NCBI GenBank assembly: GCA_013002205.1
Contig: JABDKN010000156.1
Span: 32,417-96,416, forward strand
DNA: 64,000 bases
Direction: 5' to 3'
From: Granulosicoccus sp.
GTDB taxonomy: Bacteria > Pseudomonadota > Gammaproteobacteria > Granulosicoccales > Granulosicoccaceae
Numbering within the stretch: position 1 is the stretch's first letter; every line of letters begins with the position of its first letter. Shown here piece by piece: positions 10,049-20,010 of this stretch. The notes under the pieces were generated by a model. The model had not been told where the DNA came from and did no database searches. It was given only the letters and a program-made list of their open reading frames with translations. The translations under genes were made by a program, and so were the position numbers.

Positions 10049-11929
10049 ATGATCATGCAAGACTGTCTGTTACGACGCGCAACCAGTGTGGCAACTCTGG
10101 TCGGGGCATTGGTCTGCGGCGTGTCAGCCGCCTCCACCGGGAAGCTGCAGGCCGATATGGATGCCGATGGCATTACCAGGTCCTGGAGCATGGCCGAGTT
10201 TGGCGAACCACTCTACGACGAGAGCATGACCCACTGGCCTTATGTCAATCCTGATGCGCCTGTCGGCGGATCCATCGTGCTGGGGGATTTTGGCAGCTTC
10301 GACAGTCTCAACTCCTATATTCTCAAGGGCGAGTGGCCTCGCAGCCTGACCCTGGCCAGTGACACACTGATGGTTGGCTCCGGTGATGAGCTGGCATCGG
10401 CCTACGGTCTGCTGGCAAGCTCTGTGGAATACCCGGCAGACAAGAGCTGGATCATATTCAACATGCGCCCCGAGGCACATTTCGATAACGGGACACCCAT
10501 AACGGCCGCCGACATTGCCTTCAGTTTCGAGACCATTCGCACGCATGGCAGACCCTTCCTCAAATCATTCTACGACGAGGTAGAGGAGGTCGACGTCCTG
10601 GGAGATCACCAGATCCGCTTCACGTTCAATACCACGGACAGCATGAAACCACTGATGAAGGTGGCAGGCATCGCCCCCTTGTCGGTGACGTACTGGAAAG
10701 ATCGGGACATCAGCAAGACCTACCTGACCCCGGCTCCTTCAAGCAGTGGCTATCGGATCGCCAATGTCGATGCAGGCAGATCGCTGACTTACCAACGGGT
10801 GGATAACTACTGGGGCCGGGATCTGCCGGTGAACAGGGGACTCTACACATTCGACACCATCCGCTACGACTATTACCGCGATCTCGAGGTGATGCTCGAG
10901 GCCTTCAAGGCCGGCGAGATCGATTTCCGTGCCGAGAACAGCTCCAAACGATGGGCCACCGGCTATCAGATAGAAGAAGTGGAACAGGGCCAGATCATCC
11001 TGGATACCCCACCGGACAATACGCCAGGCGGCATCCAGGCATTTTTCTTCAATCTGCGGCGCACACCGTTCGATGATCACCGGGTACGCCAGGCCATCAA
11101 CCTGCTGTATGACTTTGAAACCATCAAGCGCACGATACTGTACAACCAGTACGAGCGCATCAACAGCTACTTTCCAAACTCGGAGTACGGCGTGTCCGGT
11201 GCCCCGACCCCGGAAGAGATCGCCGTGCTCGAACCCTTCCGGGAACAACTGCCCGCCGAGGTGTTCAATGAGGAATTTCGCTCACCCGTCACGGATGGCA
11301 GTGGCCGCAACCGGCGCGAGATGCGCCAGGCACTCGCCCTGTTCAATGCAGCCGGCTGGCAGCTGGACGGCGGCAAACTGATGAAGGAGGGCCGGCAGAT
11401 GGCCCTGGAACTGCTGCTGGTGCAGCCCGATGGACAGCGCGTGGCTGCGCCATTCATACAGAACATGAAGAAGGCGGGTATTGCCGCATCGATTCGCATC
11501 GTCGACAGTGCGCAATACCAGGTACGCGTCGATGACTTCGACTTCGACATGATCTCTGCCCGCCTCAACTTCTTCCCGCCGCCGGGTCCGGAGCTCAGAT
11601 CCTACTATGGCAGCGCGGCAGCCGACGTACGAGGTTCTGCCAACATGGCGGGCATCAGGCATCCGGTCGTCGATACGCTTATCGAGCAGATCATCGCTGC
11701 CGAGTCGCTCGAGAAACTGCAGATCACCACGCGCGCTCTGGACAGGGTACTGCTGTGGAATCACTACGTGATTCCGCAGTTCTACAACGCCGAACACAGG
11801 ATTGCCTACTGGAACCGCTTTGGCAAACCCGCGACACTGCCCAAATACATCAGTTTTTCCGGCAGCGGCTTTCCCACGGGCTGGTGGCTGGACAAGGAAC
11901 TCGATGCCAGGCTCGATCTGGATCGCTGA
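10049..11929 (+). CDS. Extracellular solute-binding protein family 5 (YejA-like oligopeptide-binding)
   Basis: ATG at 10049 with GGAGGA upstream; signal peptide; SBP_bac_5 motifs (NPDAPVGGSIVLGDFGSFDSLN..., PDNTPGGIQAFFFNLRRTPFDDHRVRQAI). Confidence 0.93.
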   Translation: MIMQDCLLRRATSVATLVGALVCGVSAASTGKLQADMDADGITRSWSMAEFGEPLYDESMTHWPYVNPDAPVGGSIVLGDFGSFDSLNSYILKGEWPRSLTLASDTLMVGSGDELASAYGLLASSVEYPADKSWIIFNMRPEAHFDNGTPITAADIAFSFETIRTHGRPFLKSFYDEVEEVDVLGDHQIRFTFNTTDSMKPLMKVAGIAPLSVTYWKDRDISKTYLTPAPSSSGYRIANVDAGRSLTYQRVDNYWGRDLPVNRGLYTFDTIRYDYYRDLEVMLEAFKAGEIDFRAENSSKRWATGYQIEEVEQGQIILDTPPDNTPGGIQAFFFNLRRTPFDDHRVRQAINLLYDFETIKRTILYNQYERINSYFPNSEYGVSGAPTPEEIAVLEPFREQLPAEVFNEEFRSPVTDGSGRNRREMRQALALFNAAGWQLDGGKLMKEGRQMALELLLVQPDGQRVAAPFIQNMKKAGIAASIRIVDSAQYQVRVDDFDFDMISARLNFFPPPGPELRSYYGSAAADVRGSANMAGIRHPVVDTLIEQIIAAESLEKLQITTRALDRVLLWNHYVIPQFYNAEHRIAYWNRFGKPATLPKYISFSGSGFPTGWWLDKELDARLDLDR

Positions 11930-12006
11930 TTGACAGTCATTCTCATCAAGCCGATCTACGCTTACCGCCACGCAGGGACATTGCCGATGGATTTCCCTGA
12001 GCGCTG

Positions 12007-13116
12007 ATGCTTGCCTATATCTTCAGGCGCCTGTTACTGATCATCCCCACACTGCTGGGAATCATGGTGATCAATTTCGTGGTCATCCAGTTTGCCCCGG
12101 GTGGACCCGTCGAGCAGGTCCTGGCCGAGCTGCGGGGCAATGCATCGGATGCAACCTCGGCATTCTCCGGACAAGGTGGCGACGTACAGGACAATGCACA
12201 GGCCGGCGGTGCACTGCAGGCAGGCAGTACCAGCAAGTATCGTGGTGCACAGGGTCTTGACCCTGCCATCATCGAGGAAATCGAACGCCAGTTTGGCTTC
12301 GACAAACCGTTGCACGAGCGTTTCTTCACCATGCTCCGGGACTATGCACGCTTCGACTTCGGCAGCAGTTATTTTCGCGACGAGACGGTCATCAACCTGG
12401 TCCTGGACAAGATGCCGGTGTCCATCAGTCTCGGTCTCTGGACGACGCTGTTCGTCTACCTGATCTCCATTCCACTGGGCATTCGCAAGGCGGTCAGGGA
12501 TGGTTCGACATTCGATGTCTGGAGCAGTGGCGTCATCGTCATCGGTTACGCGATTCCCAGTTTTCTGTTTGCCATTCTGTTGATCATCCTGTTTGCCGGT
12601 GGCCGCTATCTGGACATCTTCCCACTGCGCGGGCTGACGTCGCCCGACTGGGATCAACTGGGCTGGGCAGCACGCATCGGTGACTATTTCTGGCACATAA
12701 CCTTACCCGTGACCTCGATGGTCATCAGTGGCTTTGCCAGCCTGACGATGCTGACGAAAAACTCCTTCCTCGACCAGATCGGCATGCAGTATGTCCAGAC
12801 AGCCCGAGCCAAGGGGCTCAATGAACGGCAGGTGCTGTACGGTCATGTCTTCAGGAATGCCATGCTGATCGTGATCGCCGGATTTCCGAGTGCCTTCATC
12901 TCCATCCTGTTTACCGGCTCCATCCTGATCGAGGTTATTTTTTCACTCGACGGACTCGGGCTGCTCGGTTGGGAGGCAACCATCAATCGTGATTACCCGG
13001 TGGTGTTCGCCACGCTGTACTTCTTCACGCTGCTGGGGCTGATACTGCAACTGGTGGGCGACATCATGTATCACCTGATCGATCCGCGTATCGATTTCGA
13101 GAGCCGGAATTTCTAG
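12007..13116 (+). CDS. yejB: ABC transporter permease YejB
   Basis: [43 protein letters not shown]-terminus; position within yejABEF order. Confidence 0.93.
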   Translation: MLAYIFRRLLLIIPTLLGIMVINFVVIQFAPGGPVEQVLAELRGNASDATSAFSGQGGDVQDNAQAGGALQAGSTSKYRGAQGLDPAIIEEIERQFGFDKPLHERFFTMLRDYARFDFGSSYFRDETVINLVLDKMPVSISLGLWTTLFVYLISIPLGIRKAVRDGSTFDVWSSGVIVIGYAIPSFLFAILLIILFAGGRYLDIFPLRGLTSPDWDQLGWAARIGDYFWHITLPVTSMVISGFASLTMLTKNSFLDQIGMQYVQTARAKGLNERQVLYGHVFRNAMLIVIAGFPSAFISILFTGSILIEVIFSLDGLGLLGWEATINRDYPVVFATLYFFTLLGLILQLVGDIMYHLIDPRIDFESRNF

Positions 13117-13159
13117 TGGCCCATAGCGTGCGAAAGAATGACACCAGGCGGGTTCTGCC

Positions 13160-14194
13160 GTGCGCTTGAATGCACTCAATCAGCGACGTCTGGCCAATTT
13201 CAAGCGCAACCGGCGCGGCTACTGGGCATTCTGGATCTTTATGGTGATGTTCGTGCTTTCCCTGGGCGCCGAACTGATAGCCAACGACCAGCCACTGGCG
13301 GTGAACTACGACGGTAACTGGTATTTCCCGGTATTCAAGTCCTATTCCGAGACTACCTTCGGTGGGGATCTGGAATTCGATGCCGACTACAGTGACCCCT
13401 ACATCACGGACCTGATCAGTGAGAAAGGTCGTCTGTACTGGCCGCTGATTCCCTTCTCGCACCAGAGCATCGATTTCGAGCTGGCCTCGAGCCCGCCCAG
13501 CCCGCCCTCGGCCCGTCACTGGCTGGGCACCGATGACCAGGGGCGCGACGTCGTGGCACGCATCATCTACGGCTTTCGGATCTCGGTCAGTTTCGGGTTG
13601 TTGCTGACGCTGTTCAGTACGATCATCGGTGTCGCCGCAGGTGCCGTGCAGGGATACTTTGGTGGCCTGCTGGATCTGCTGGCACAGCGTTTTATCGAGA
13701 TCTGGCAGGGCCTGCCGGTGCTGTACCTGCTGATCATCATGGCCAGCGTCATACAGCCCGGGTTCGTCTCGCTACTGGTGCTGATGACGCTGTTCAGCTG
13801 GACCTCACTGGTGGGCGTGGTACGCGCCGAGTTCCTGCGTGCCCGCAACTTCGAATACATCCGCGCCGCCAAAGCGCTGGGTGTGGGCGACACCGCCATC
13901 ATGCTGCGCCATACCCTGCCCAATGCCATGGTGGCCACCGTTACGTTTCTGCCATTCATTCTCAGCGGCTCGGTCACTACGCTGACCGGGCTGGATTTCC
14001 TGGGTCTTGGGCTACCACCCGGCTCGGCATCGCTTGGCGAGATGCTCAAACAGGGTCGCGATAATCTGCACGCTCCCTGGCTTGGCTTGACAGCGTTCTT
14101 TGTACTGGCACTGATGCTCAGTCTGCTGGTCTTCGTGGGCGAAGCCGTTCGCGATGCGCTGGACCCGCGCAAGACCTTCACCGGCAGTACATGA
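13160..14194 (+). CDS. yejE: ABC transporter permease YejE
   Basis: LNQRRLANFKRNRRGYWAFWIFMVMFVLSLGAELIANDQPL; GTG start. Confidence 0.93.
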   Translation: MRLNALNQRRLANFKRNRRGYWAFWIFMVMFVLSLGAELIANDQPLAVNYDGNWYFPVFKSYSETTFGGDLEFDADYSDPYITDLISEKGRLYWPLIPFSHQSIDFELASSPPSPPSARHWLGTDDQGRDVVARIIYGFRISVSFGLLLTLFSTIIGVAAGAVQGYFGGLLDLLAQRFIEIWQGLPVLYLLIIMASVIQPGFVSLLVLMTLFSWTSLVGVVRAEFLRARNFEYIRAAKALGVGDTAIMLRHTLPNAMVATVTFLPFILSGSVTTLTGLDFLGLGLPPGSASLGEMLKQGRDNLHAPWLGLTAFFVLALMLSLLVFVGEAVRDALDPRKTFTGST

Positions 14195-15810
14195 TGAGCG
14201 AGCGATTACTGACCATCGAGAATCTGCAGGTGGCCTTCGGCCAGGGCACCGGGCAGGTCAATGCAGTGACGGGCGTATCGATCAGTATCGACAAAGGCCA
14301 GTGTGTGGCCCTGGTGGGTGAAAGCGGTTCCGGCAAATCGGTGACGGCCCTGTCGATCATGCAGCTGCTGCCCTACCCCTTCGCTCATCATCCAGCCGGC
14401 AGTATCGACTACCGCGGCATGCAACTCATGTCTGCCGGACCGAGCGTCCTGCGTGCGGTACGGGGTAACGAGATCAGCATGATCTTCCAGGAACCGATGA
14501 CCTCCCTGAATCCACTGCACAGCATCGAAAAACAGGTAGGGGAATCGCTGAAACTGCACAAGGGCCTGACCGGTACTGCGGCACGCGCCCGCATCCTGGA
14601 ACTACTGGAACTGGTCGGTATCGGCGAGGCTGCAAAACGACTGGGCGCCTACCCTCATGAACTCTCCGGAGGACAACGCCAACGGGTGATGATCGCCATG
14701 GCGCTGGCCAATGAACCGGACCTGCTGATTGCTGACGAACCGACCACGGCTCTCGATGTCACCATCCAGGCGCAGATACTCGAACTGTTATCCGATCTGC
14801 AGGCCAGGCTGGGAATGTCGCTGCTGCTGATCACTCATGATCTGGGTATCGTGCGCAAGATGGCCGATCACATTTACGTCATGACCGACGGCGAAGTGGT
14901 CGAACACAATGACACGGTGTCGCTGTTTACCGCACCCGGTCATCCCTATACGCAGCATCTGCTGGCAGCGGAACCCGGCCGGCTGCCCGAGCGCGGCGCG
15001 GCAGGGACAACAGACATTCTCGAAGCGCGCGACATCCAGGTGCGCTTCCCTGTCAAGGGCGGTCTGTTCGGCCGCATACGGCACTATGTAAATGCCTGCG
15101 ATGGCATCGACGTCACGGTGAGATCCGGCAGGACGGTGGGTGTGGTGGGCGAATCCGGCTCCGGAAAGACCACGCTGGGTCTTGCCCTGCTGCGACTGAT
15201 TCCCAGCGAAGGATTCATCCGCTTTCAGGATTCGATCATTCATGACAGGTCGGGCAGCGAATTACGCTCGCTCCGACAGGCCATGCAGATCGTCTTCCAG
15301 GATCCTTTCGGCAGCCTGAGTCCGCGGATGTCGATTCTGCAGATCATCGAAGAAGGCCTGAAAGTTCATCAACCCGGCCTCGGCAGCGAGGAACGCAAGC
15401 AGCAGGTGACACAGGTGCTGCAGGAAGTGGGTATGGATGACACTGCGCTCGACCGCTTCCCGCATGAATTCTCCGGTGGCCAGCGTCAGCGCATCGCCAT
15501 TGCACGGGCCCTGGTACTCAAACCCGCCTTCCTGGTGCTGGACGAACCGACCTCAGCGCTGGACATGTCGGTGCAGGCGCAGATCGTTCAACTGCTTCAG
15601 GATCTTCAGGCTCGCCATGCGCTGGCCTACCTGTTCATCAGTCACGACCTGAAGGTCGTACGTGCACTGAGTGATGACATCCTCGTGATGCGCAATGGCA
15701 AGGTGGTGGAAAGTGGTCCGGCACAGCAGGTCATCAATGAACCGGTTCACCCGTATACCCGGGCACTGATGCGGGCGGCGTTCGACATCGCCACCGAACC
15801 CGGCAATTGA
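14191..15810 (+). CDS. yejF: Dual-domain peptide ABC transporter ATP-binding protein YejF
   Basis: Two complete NBDs (GESGSGKS twice, [18 protein letters not shown]); overlaps yejE by 4 bp. Confidence 0.94.
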   Translation: MMSERLLTIENLQVAFGQGTGQVNAVTGVSISIDKGQCVALVGESGSGKSVTALSIMQLLPYPFAHHPAGSIDYRGMQLMSAGPSVLRAVRGNEISMIFQEPMTSLNPLHSIEKQVGESLKLHKGLTGTAARARILELLELVGIGEAAKRLGAYPHELSGGQRQRVMIAMALANEPDLLIADEPTTALDVTIQAQILELLSDLQARLGMSLLLITHDLGIVRKMADHIYVMTDGEVVEHNDTVSLFTAPGHPYTQHLLAAEPGRLPERGAAGTTDILEARDIQVRFPVKGGLFGRIRHYVNACDGIDVTVRSGRTVGVVGESGSGKTTLGLALLRLIPSEGFIRFQDSIIHDRSGSELRSLRQAMQIVFQDPFGSLSPRMSILQIIEEGLKVHQPGLGSEERKQQVTQVLQEVGMDDTALDRFPHEFSGGQRQRIAIARALVLKPAFLVLDEPTSALDMSVQAQIVQLLQDLQARHALAYLFISHDLKVVRALSDDILVMRNGKVVESGPAQQVINEPVHPYTRALMRAAFDIATEPGN

Positions 15811-15911
15811 CCACGGCCAGTGAATACTGCGTTGCGGATCAGGCCTGTACCGGTGTCCGCGCGTGAATTGCCGGGCAGCGCTGTGCCGCTTGGGCTATTG
15901 TCTGCCTGACC

Positions 15912-17438
15912 ATGAAAGACATCATTCTCGCGACCATCAACGCCCGTTATATCCATGCCTCACTCGGGCTTCGCTGTCTGTATGCGAACATGGGCGAGCT
16001 GCAGCAGCGCACGCAGATGCGTGAGTTCACGCTGCAGCAACGAGCCGAGGATATCGTTGAACAGTTACTGAGTACTTCCCCTGCCATCATCGGCTTCGGT
16101 GTCTATATCTGGAATGTCACTGAAACCACCGAGGTGATGCGCCTGCTCAGAATCGTCAGACCCGGGCTCCGCCTCGTCGTGGGTGGGCCCGAAGTCAGTC
16201 ACGAGGTCCATGAGCAGGCCATTTGCGCTCTGGCAGACCACGTCATTACCGGCGCAGCGGACAGGGCCTTTGCCGAACTGTGCCAGGAGCTGCAGCATCG
16301 ACACGTGCCGAACCGCCTGGTCTGCGCCCTGCCGCTGGATCTGGATTCGCTGGCATCACCCTACCCCTACTATGACGATGAAGACGTTGCTCATCGAGTG
16401 ATCTACGTCGAGGCCTCGAGAGGCTGTCCATTCAAATGCGAATTCTGCCTGTCGTCGCTGGACAAGTCTGCTGTGGCTTTCGACCTGCCGGCGTTTCTGT
16501 ACCAGATGCAGCAATTGATCGACCGCGGGGCACGGCAATTCAAGTTCGTCGATCGCACCTTCAACCTGAAAGCAGACACCAGTCGCCAGATACTCGAATT
16601 CTTCCTCGAGCAGATTGACAAGGAATTGTTCCTGCATTTCGAACTGATTCCTGATCGTCTGCCGGACGTCCTGCTGGACCTGCTGCCGCATTTTCCGCCT
16701 GACTCATTGCAGTTCGAGATAGGCATCCAGTCCTTCAACCCCGAGGTCCAGCAACTCATCAGCCGGCGTCAGCATCATGAACGCACCTGCCATAATCTTC
16801 GGTGGCTGCGTGAGAACACCTGCGCGCATGTCCATGCCGACCTGATCTTCGGATTACCTGGTGAAAACCTGCAGAGCTTCGGCAATGGGTTTGACCTGTT
16901 GTACTCGCTGGGCCCTCAGGAAATTCAGGTGGGCATACTCAAACGCCTGCGAGGCACACCGATAACCAGACACACGGCAGAGTTCGACATGCGCTACATG
17001 AGTACGCCTCCCTACCGTATCGTGGCGCACCGTGACGCAGATTTCATGACCGTGCAGCGCGTGCTGCGATTCGCCCGCTACTGGGACCTGATCGGCAATT
17101 CAGGACGATTTCCCGCCACTCTGGGAAAGCTGCTCGATGCCTCTCCCTTCGACCGATTCATGGCACTGAGTGACTGGCTGTATGGGACCACGACGCAGAC
17201 GCACAGGATCGCCCTGCCGCGTCTGTTCAGTCTGTTGCATCGCTACCTGATCGAGGTACTGCAGCTGCCCGGGGACACTGTCCAGCGGTGCCTGCTGGAG
17301 GACTTCAGGCACAATGGCCTGAAAGGCCTGCCTGCCTTTGCACGCCAGGAGATATCAGCGACCGATGGTCCGTCCACTGCGGATGCGCCGCGGGGCAGCG
17401 CCGAGCGAATCGCGCAGCGCCAGCGCCGCCATCACTGA
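15912..17438 (+). CDS. B12-binding-domain radical SAM protein (DUF4080-type C-terminus)
   Basis: N-terminal NARYIHASLGLRCL...VVGGPEVSHE (B12-binding-like), radical SAM cluster GCPFKCEFCLSS (CxxxCxxC). Confidence 0.9.
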   Translation: MKDIILATINARYIHASLGLRCLYANMGELQQRTQMREFTLQQRAEDIVEQLLSTSPAIIGFGVYIWNVTETTEVMRLLRIVRPGLRLVVGGPEVSHEVHEQAICALADHVITGAADRAFAELCQELQHRHVPNRLVCALPLDLDSLASPYPYYDDEDVAHRVIYVEASRGCPFKCEFCLSSLDKSAVAFDLPAFLYQMQQLIDRGARQFKFVDRTFNLKADTSRQILEFFLEQIDKELFLHFELIPDRLPDVLLDLLPHFPPDSLQFEIGIQSFNPEVQQLISRRQHHERTCHNLRWLRENTCAHVHADLIFGLPGENLQSFGNGFDLLYSLGPQEIQVGILKRLRGTPITRHTAEFDMRYMSTPPYRIVAHRDADFMTVQRVLRFARYWDLIGNSGRFPATLGKLLDASPFDRFMALSDWLYGTTTQTHRIALPRLFSLLHRYLIEVLQLPGDTVQRCLLEDFRHNGLKGLPAFARQEISATDGPSTADAPRGSAERIAQRQRRHH

Positions 17439-17455
17439 GGAAGGTGGCGACCGGG

Positions 17456-18838
17456 TTAAAACTGTACGCGGGGGACGATTTCGTCAAAGGTGGGAAAGCG
17501 GTCACTCAGCGGCGTTTCCGGCCAGCGTGTCGGACTGGGATCATCACCCCAGTGGAAGCCGATGCCTTCACCGAGACCGGTAGTAAAACCTGCGTCGACG
17601 TGCGCGAAGCCGCCCGAGCTTTCCATCATCAGCAGAGCTGCAGCGACGATTGCCAGGGCAGCGAGAACTGCCAGGATTATCTTGACCAGACTGTAGGGCC
17701 GCTCTCCGCGCACTTTGCCGGTACGCCCGTTGACCACGAATCGGTACGTCTTGTCACGGAACTGGAAGCCTGCAGTCCAAAGCGGCAGCAGCACATGCTT
17801 GAACGTGGTATTGCTGTGATGCGTATTGAGACTGGTGATGCGTTGCTGGTCACCACCGATGGCGCGCCGCACATCGCCCTGAATGACCTTGTCCATGGTT
17901 TGCTGCGCAATGTTGAAGCCCTCGTCCAGATCGACCTGGTAGACCTCACTGCTGAAGCCTGCAAGGTAGTCCTCGGTGTAGGGCACCAGGTTCTGCAGGT
18001 CCCAGGGAGCCAGCCAGTCAGTGATCTTGCGTGGCAGTGTCCGGGTTGCACCCACCAGCACATCATCGAAATGCCGGGAGGTGCGCCCACTGGCAGGATA
18101 CCAGCGCACCTTGGGCACTTGCCGGGTACGCGTGACCCGTCTGCCCTTTACCGTGGTGGTGTAGCGTTGCCTGACGTAGTAAACCTCGCCACGCTGTCCG
18201 CGATAGGCCGTGACGGTGTCACTGTCGTAGGTCCAGTAGGGAATGTAGACCCCGTTCAGTGACGCATCGCTACGTGCATACTTTTTCAGCGTGCCGGGTG
18301 CGAACCAGCGCTGCCTGAGCCAGCGGCGGTAGGCATCCCGCGCCTGTTCGGCAGTGATGGCAAACGGCAGCAGCCCCTTGGGCTTGAGCGGTTTCGAATG
18401 ACTGGTTTCAGTGACGACACTGGTGCCGCAAAACGGGCATTCGCCTGCATGAAGATGAGCATCCAGGGCAAACTGTGCGGCGCAATTGGGACAGCTGATG
18501 AGTTGGCTTTCGGGCGATATCGTAGCGGAGCTCTGCAATTGCTTCAGGGCCGCATGAAAATCCAGCTCGCGCAAAATCTCGCCACTGTGCTCGATCGTAT
18601 TGGCGTGTCCGCAATACTGGCACTTCAGAGAGCGGGTTCCCACCGCATAGTGCAGCATGGCGCCGCACTGTGCGCACGGAAACCGGGTCTCCGTCAGTGC
18701 ACGAGTCGTGGCTTCACCGATCCGCCTCGCATCGGATTCTTCCTCCGGCCAGTGATATTTCTCCACACCGGGCGCGTCCGCATCACGTTCAGCCAGGCGC
18801 TCATTCAGCATTTCCTGCAGTCGCTCGGCCAGGCTCAT
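17456..18838 (-). CDS. Double zinc-ribbon membrane protein (TFIIB-type zinc-ribbon, YdjG-like)
   Basis: CAQC...CQYC and CPNC...CPFC pairs; C-terminal TM (LVKIILAVLAALAIVAAALLMM); adjacent to SPFH gene. Confidence 0.78.
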   Translation of the reverse strand: MSLAERLQEMLNERLAERDADAPGVEKYHWPEEESDARRIGEATTRALTETRFPCAQCGAMLHYAVGTRSLKCQYCGHANTIEHSGEILRELDFHAALKQLQSSATISPESQLISCPNCAAQFALDAHLHAGECPFCGTSVVTETSHSKPLKPKGLLPFAITAEQARDAYRRWLRQRWFAPGTLKKYARSDASLNGVYIPYWTYDSDTVTAYRGQRGEVYYVRQRYTTTVKGRRVTRTRQVPKVRWYPASGRTSRHFDDVLVGATRTLPRKITDWLAPWDLQNLVPYTEDYLAGFSSEVYQVDLDEGFNIAQQTMDKVIQGDVRRAIGGDQQRITSLNTHHSNTTFKHVLLPLWTAGFQFRDKTYRFVVNGRTGKVRGERPYSLVKIILAVLAALAIVAAALLMMESSGGFAHVDAGFTTGLGEGIGFHWGDDPSPTRWPETPLSDRFPTFDEIVPRVQF

Positions 18839-18902
18839 GATTTACCCAGCCTGCAACCGACGGCACGGACTGGCACTGGTCCCGGCACGCGAGGGGTTGC
18901 CC

Positions 18903-20009
18903 TTACGATCCGGGGATCGGCGGCGGTGACACGCTCGACTTGCTCCAGATACCGGCAAGTGCCTCGACGGTTCCGGCTGCCTCCCATTGACTCATTTGCG
19001 GAGACCAGACCAGGGTATCCTCCTGCAAACGTCCCGATGCAGCCTGCTGCTTCATCGCCTCCACGGTAAACGGCCCATGGGCGGCACCGTCGGCCACCAG
19101 GTGAAAAGCGAGGGGGACATCACCGGGGATCGGCGGTGGAGAAGGGTGTGCACCGGGTGCCAGGCTCTCGTTCATTCGATTGGCCATGGCCAGACCGATA
19201 CCCATGCCAATTCCGTCGGAGGCACCACCTCCGGGATTACCCGCAGCTGCTTCCATGGCGACGCCTGTCTGGTACTGCAGGTAGCGATCCAGATTACCGG
19301 TAATGCCCATGCTGGTGCGTTTGTCCAGTGCCTCGGAGACCGCCGGGGGCAGTGATATATTCTCGACCAGTATGCGTGTCAGCTCCAGTCCATACTCACC
19401 GAACTCCGGTGCGATGCGACGGGTCAGGAATTCACCAAGCTGATCGTAGTTGGCGGCCATGTCCAGCACCGGAATGCCGGCACCGCCGATGATGGTGGCG
19501 AATCGTGAGGTAATGAGATTGCGTAACTGTGCACTGATTTCGTCGGTGGTGAACACGCCATCGGTTCCGACGATCTCGCGGATGAACCTGAGCGCATCGG
19601 TAATGCGTACACCGTAGGTACCAAACGCCCGTATGCGCAGACCGCCGAACTCACTGTCGCGCAGCATCAGTGGCTGCTTGGTGCCCCATTTCATGTCGGT
19701 GAATCGCCGCGCATTGCAGAAATAGACCTCGGCCTTGAACGGACTCTGGAACCCGTGGTGCCAGTTCTGCAGGGTGGTCAGAATCGGCAGGTTCCTGGTC
19801 TCCAGCTCATAGGTACCCGGACCCAGGACATCCGCAACCTGGCCTTCGTTGACGAATACGGCAAACTGCGCTTCCCTGACGATCAGCCTGGCACCGTACT
19901 TGATTTCGTTGCCATAGCGTTCGAAGCGATACACCATGGTGTTGCTGCTGTCGTCCACCCATTCGATGACATCAACGAATTCGTGAAACAGCTTGCTGAA
20001 CAGTCCCAT
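18903..20009 (-). CDS. SPFH-domain protein with C-terminal GYF_2-like domain (YdjI/virion-core-protein-like)
   Basis: MGLFSKLFHEFVDVIEW N-terminus; SPFH core; C-terminal FHLVADGAAHGPFTVEAMKQQAASGRLQEDTLVWSPQMSQW GYF_2 pattern; ATG trimmed to 20009. Confidence 0.87.
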   Translation of the reverse strand: MGLFSKLFHEFVDVIEWVDDSSNTMVYRFERYGNEIKYGARLIVREAQFAVFVNEGQVADVLGPGTYELETRNLPILTTLQNWHHGFQSPFKAEVYFCNARRFTDMKWGTKQPLMLRDSEFGGLRIRAFGTYGVRITDALRFIREIVGTDGVFTTDEISAQLRNLITSRFATIIGGAGIPVLDMAANYDQLGEFLTRRIAPEFGEYGLELTRILVENISLPPAVSEALDKRTSMGITGNLDRYLQYQTGVAMEAAAGNPGGGASDGIGMGIGLAMANRMNESLAPGAHPSPPPIPGDVPLAFHLVADGAAHGPFTVEAMKQQAASGRLQEDTLVWSPQMSQWEAAGTVEALAGIWSKSSVSPPPIPGS

Positions 20010-20010
20010 T

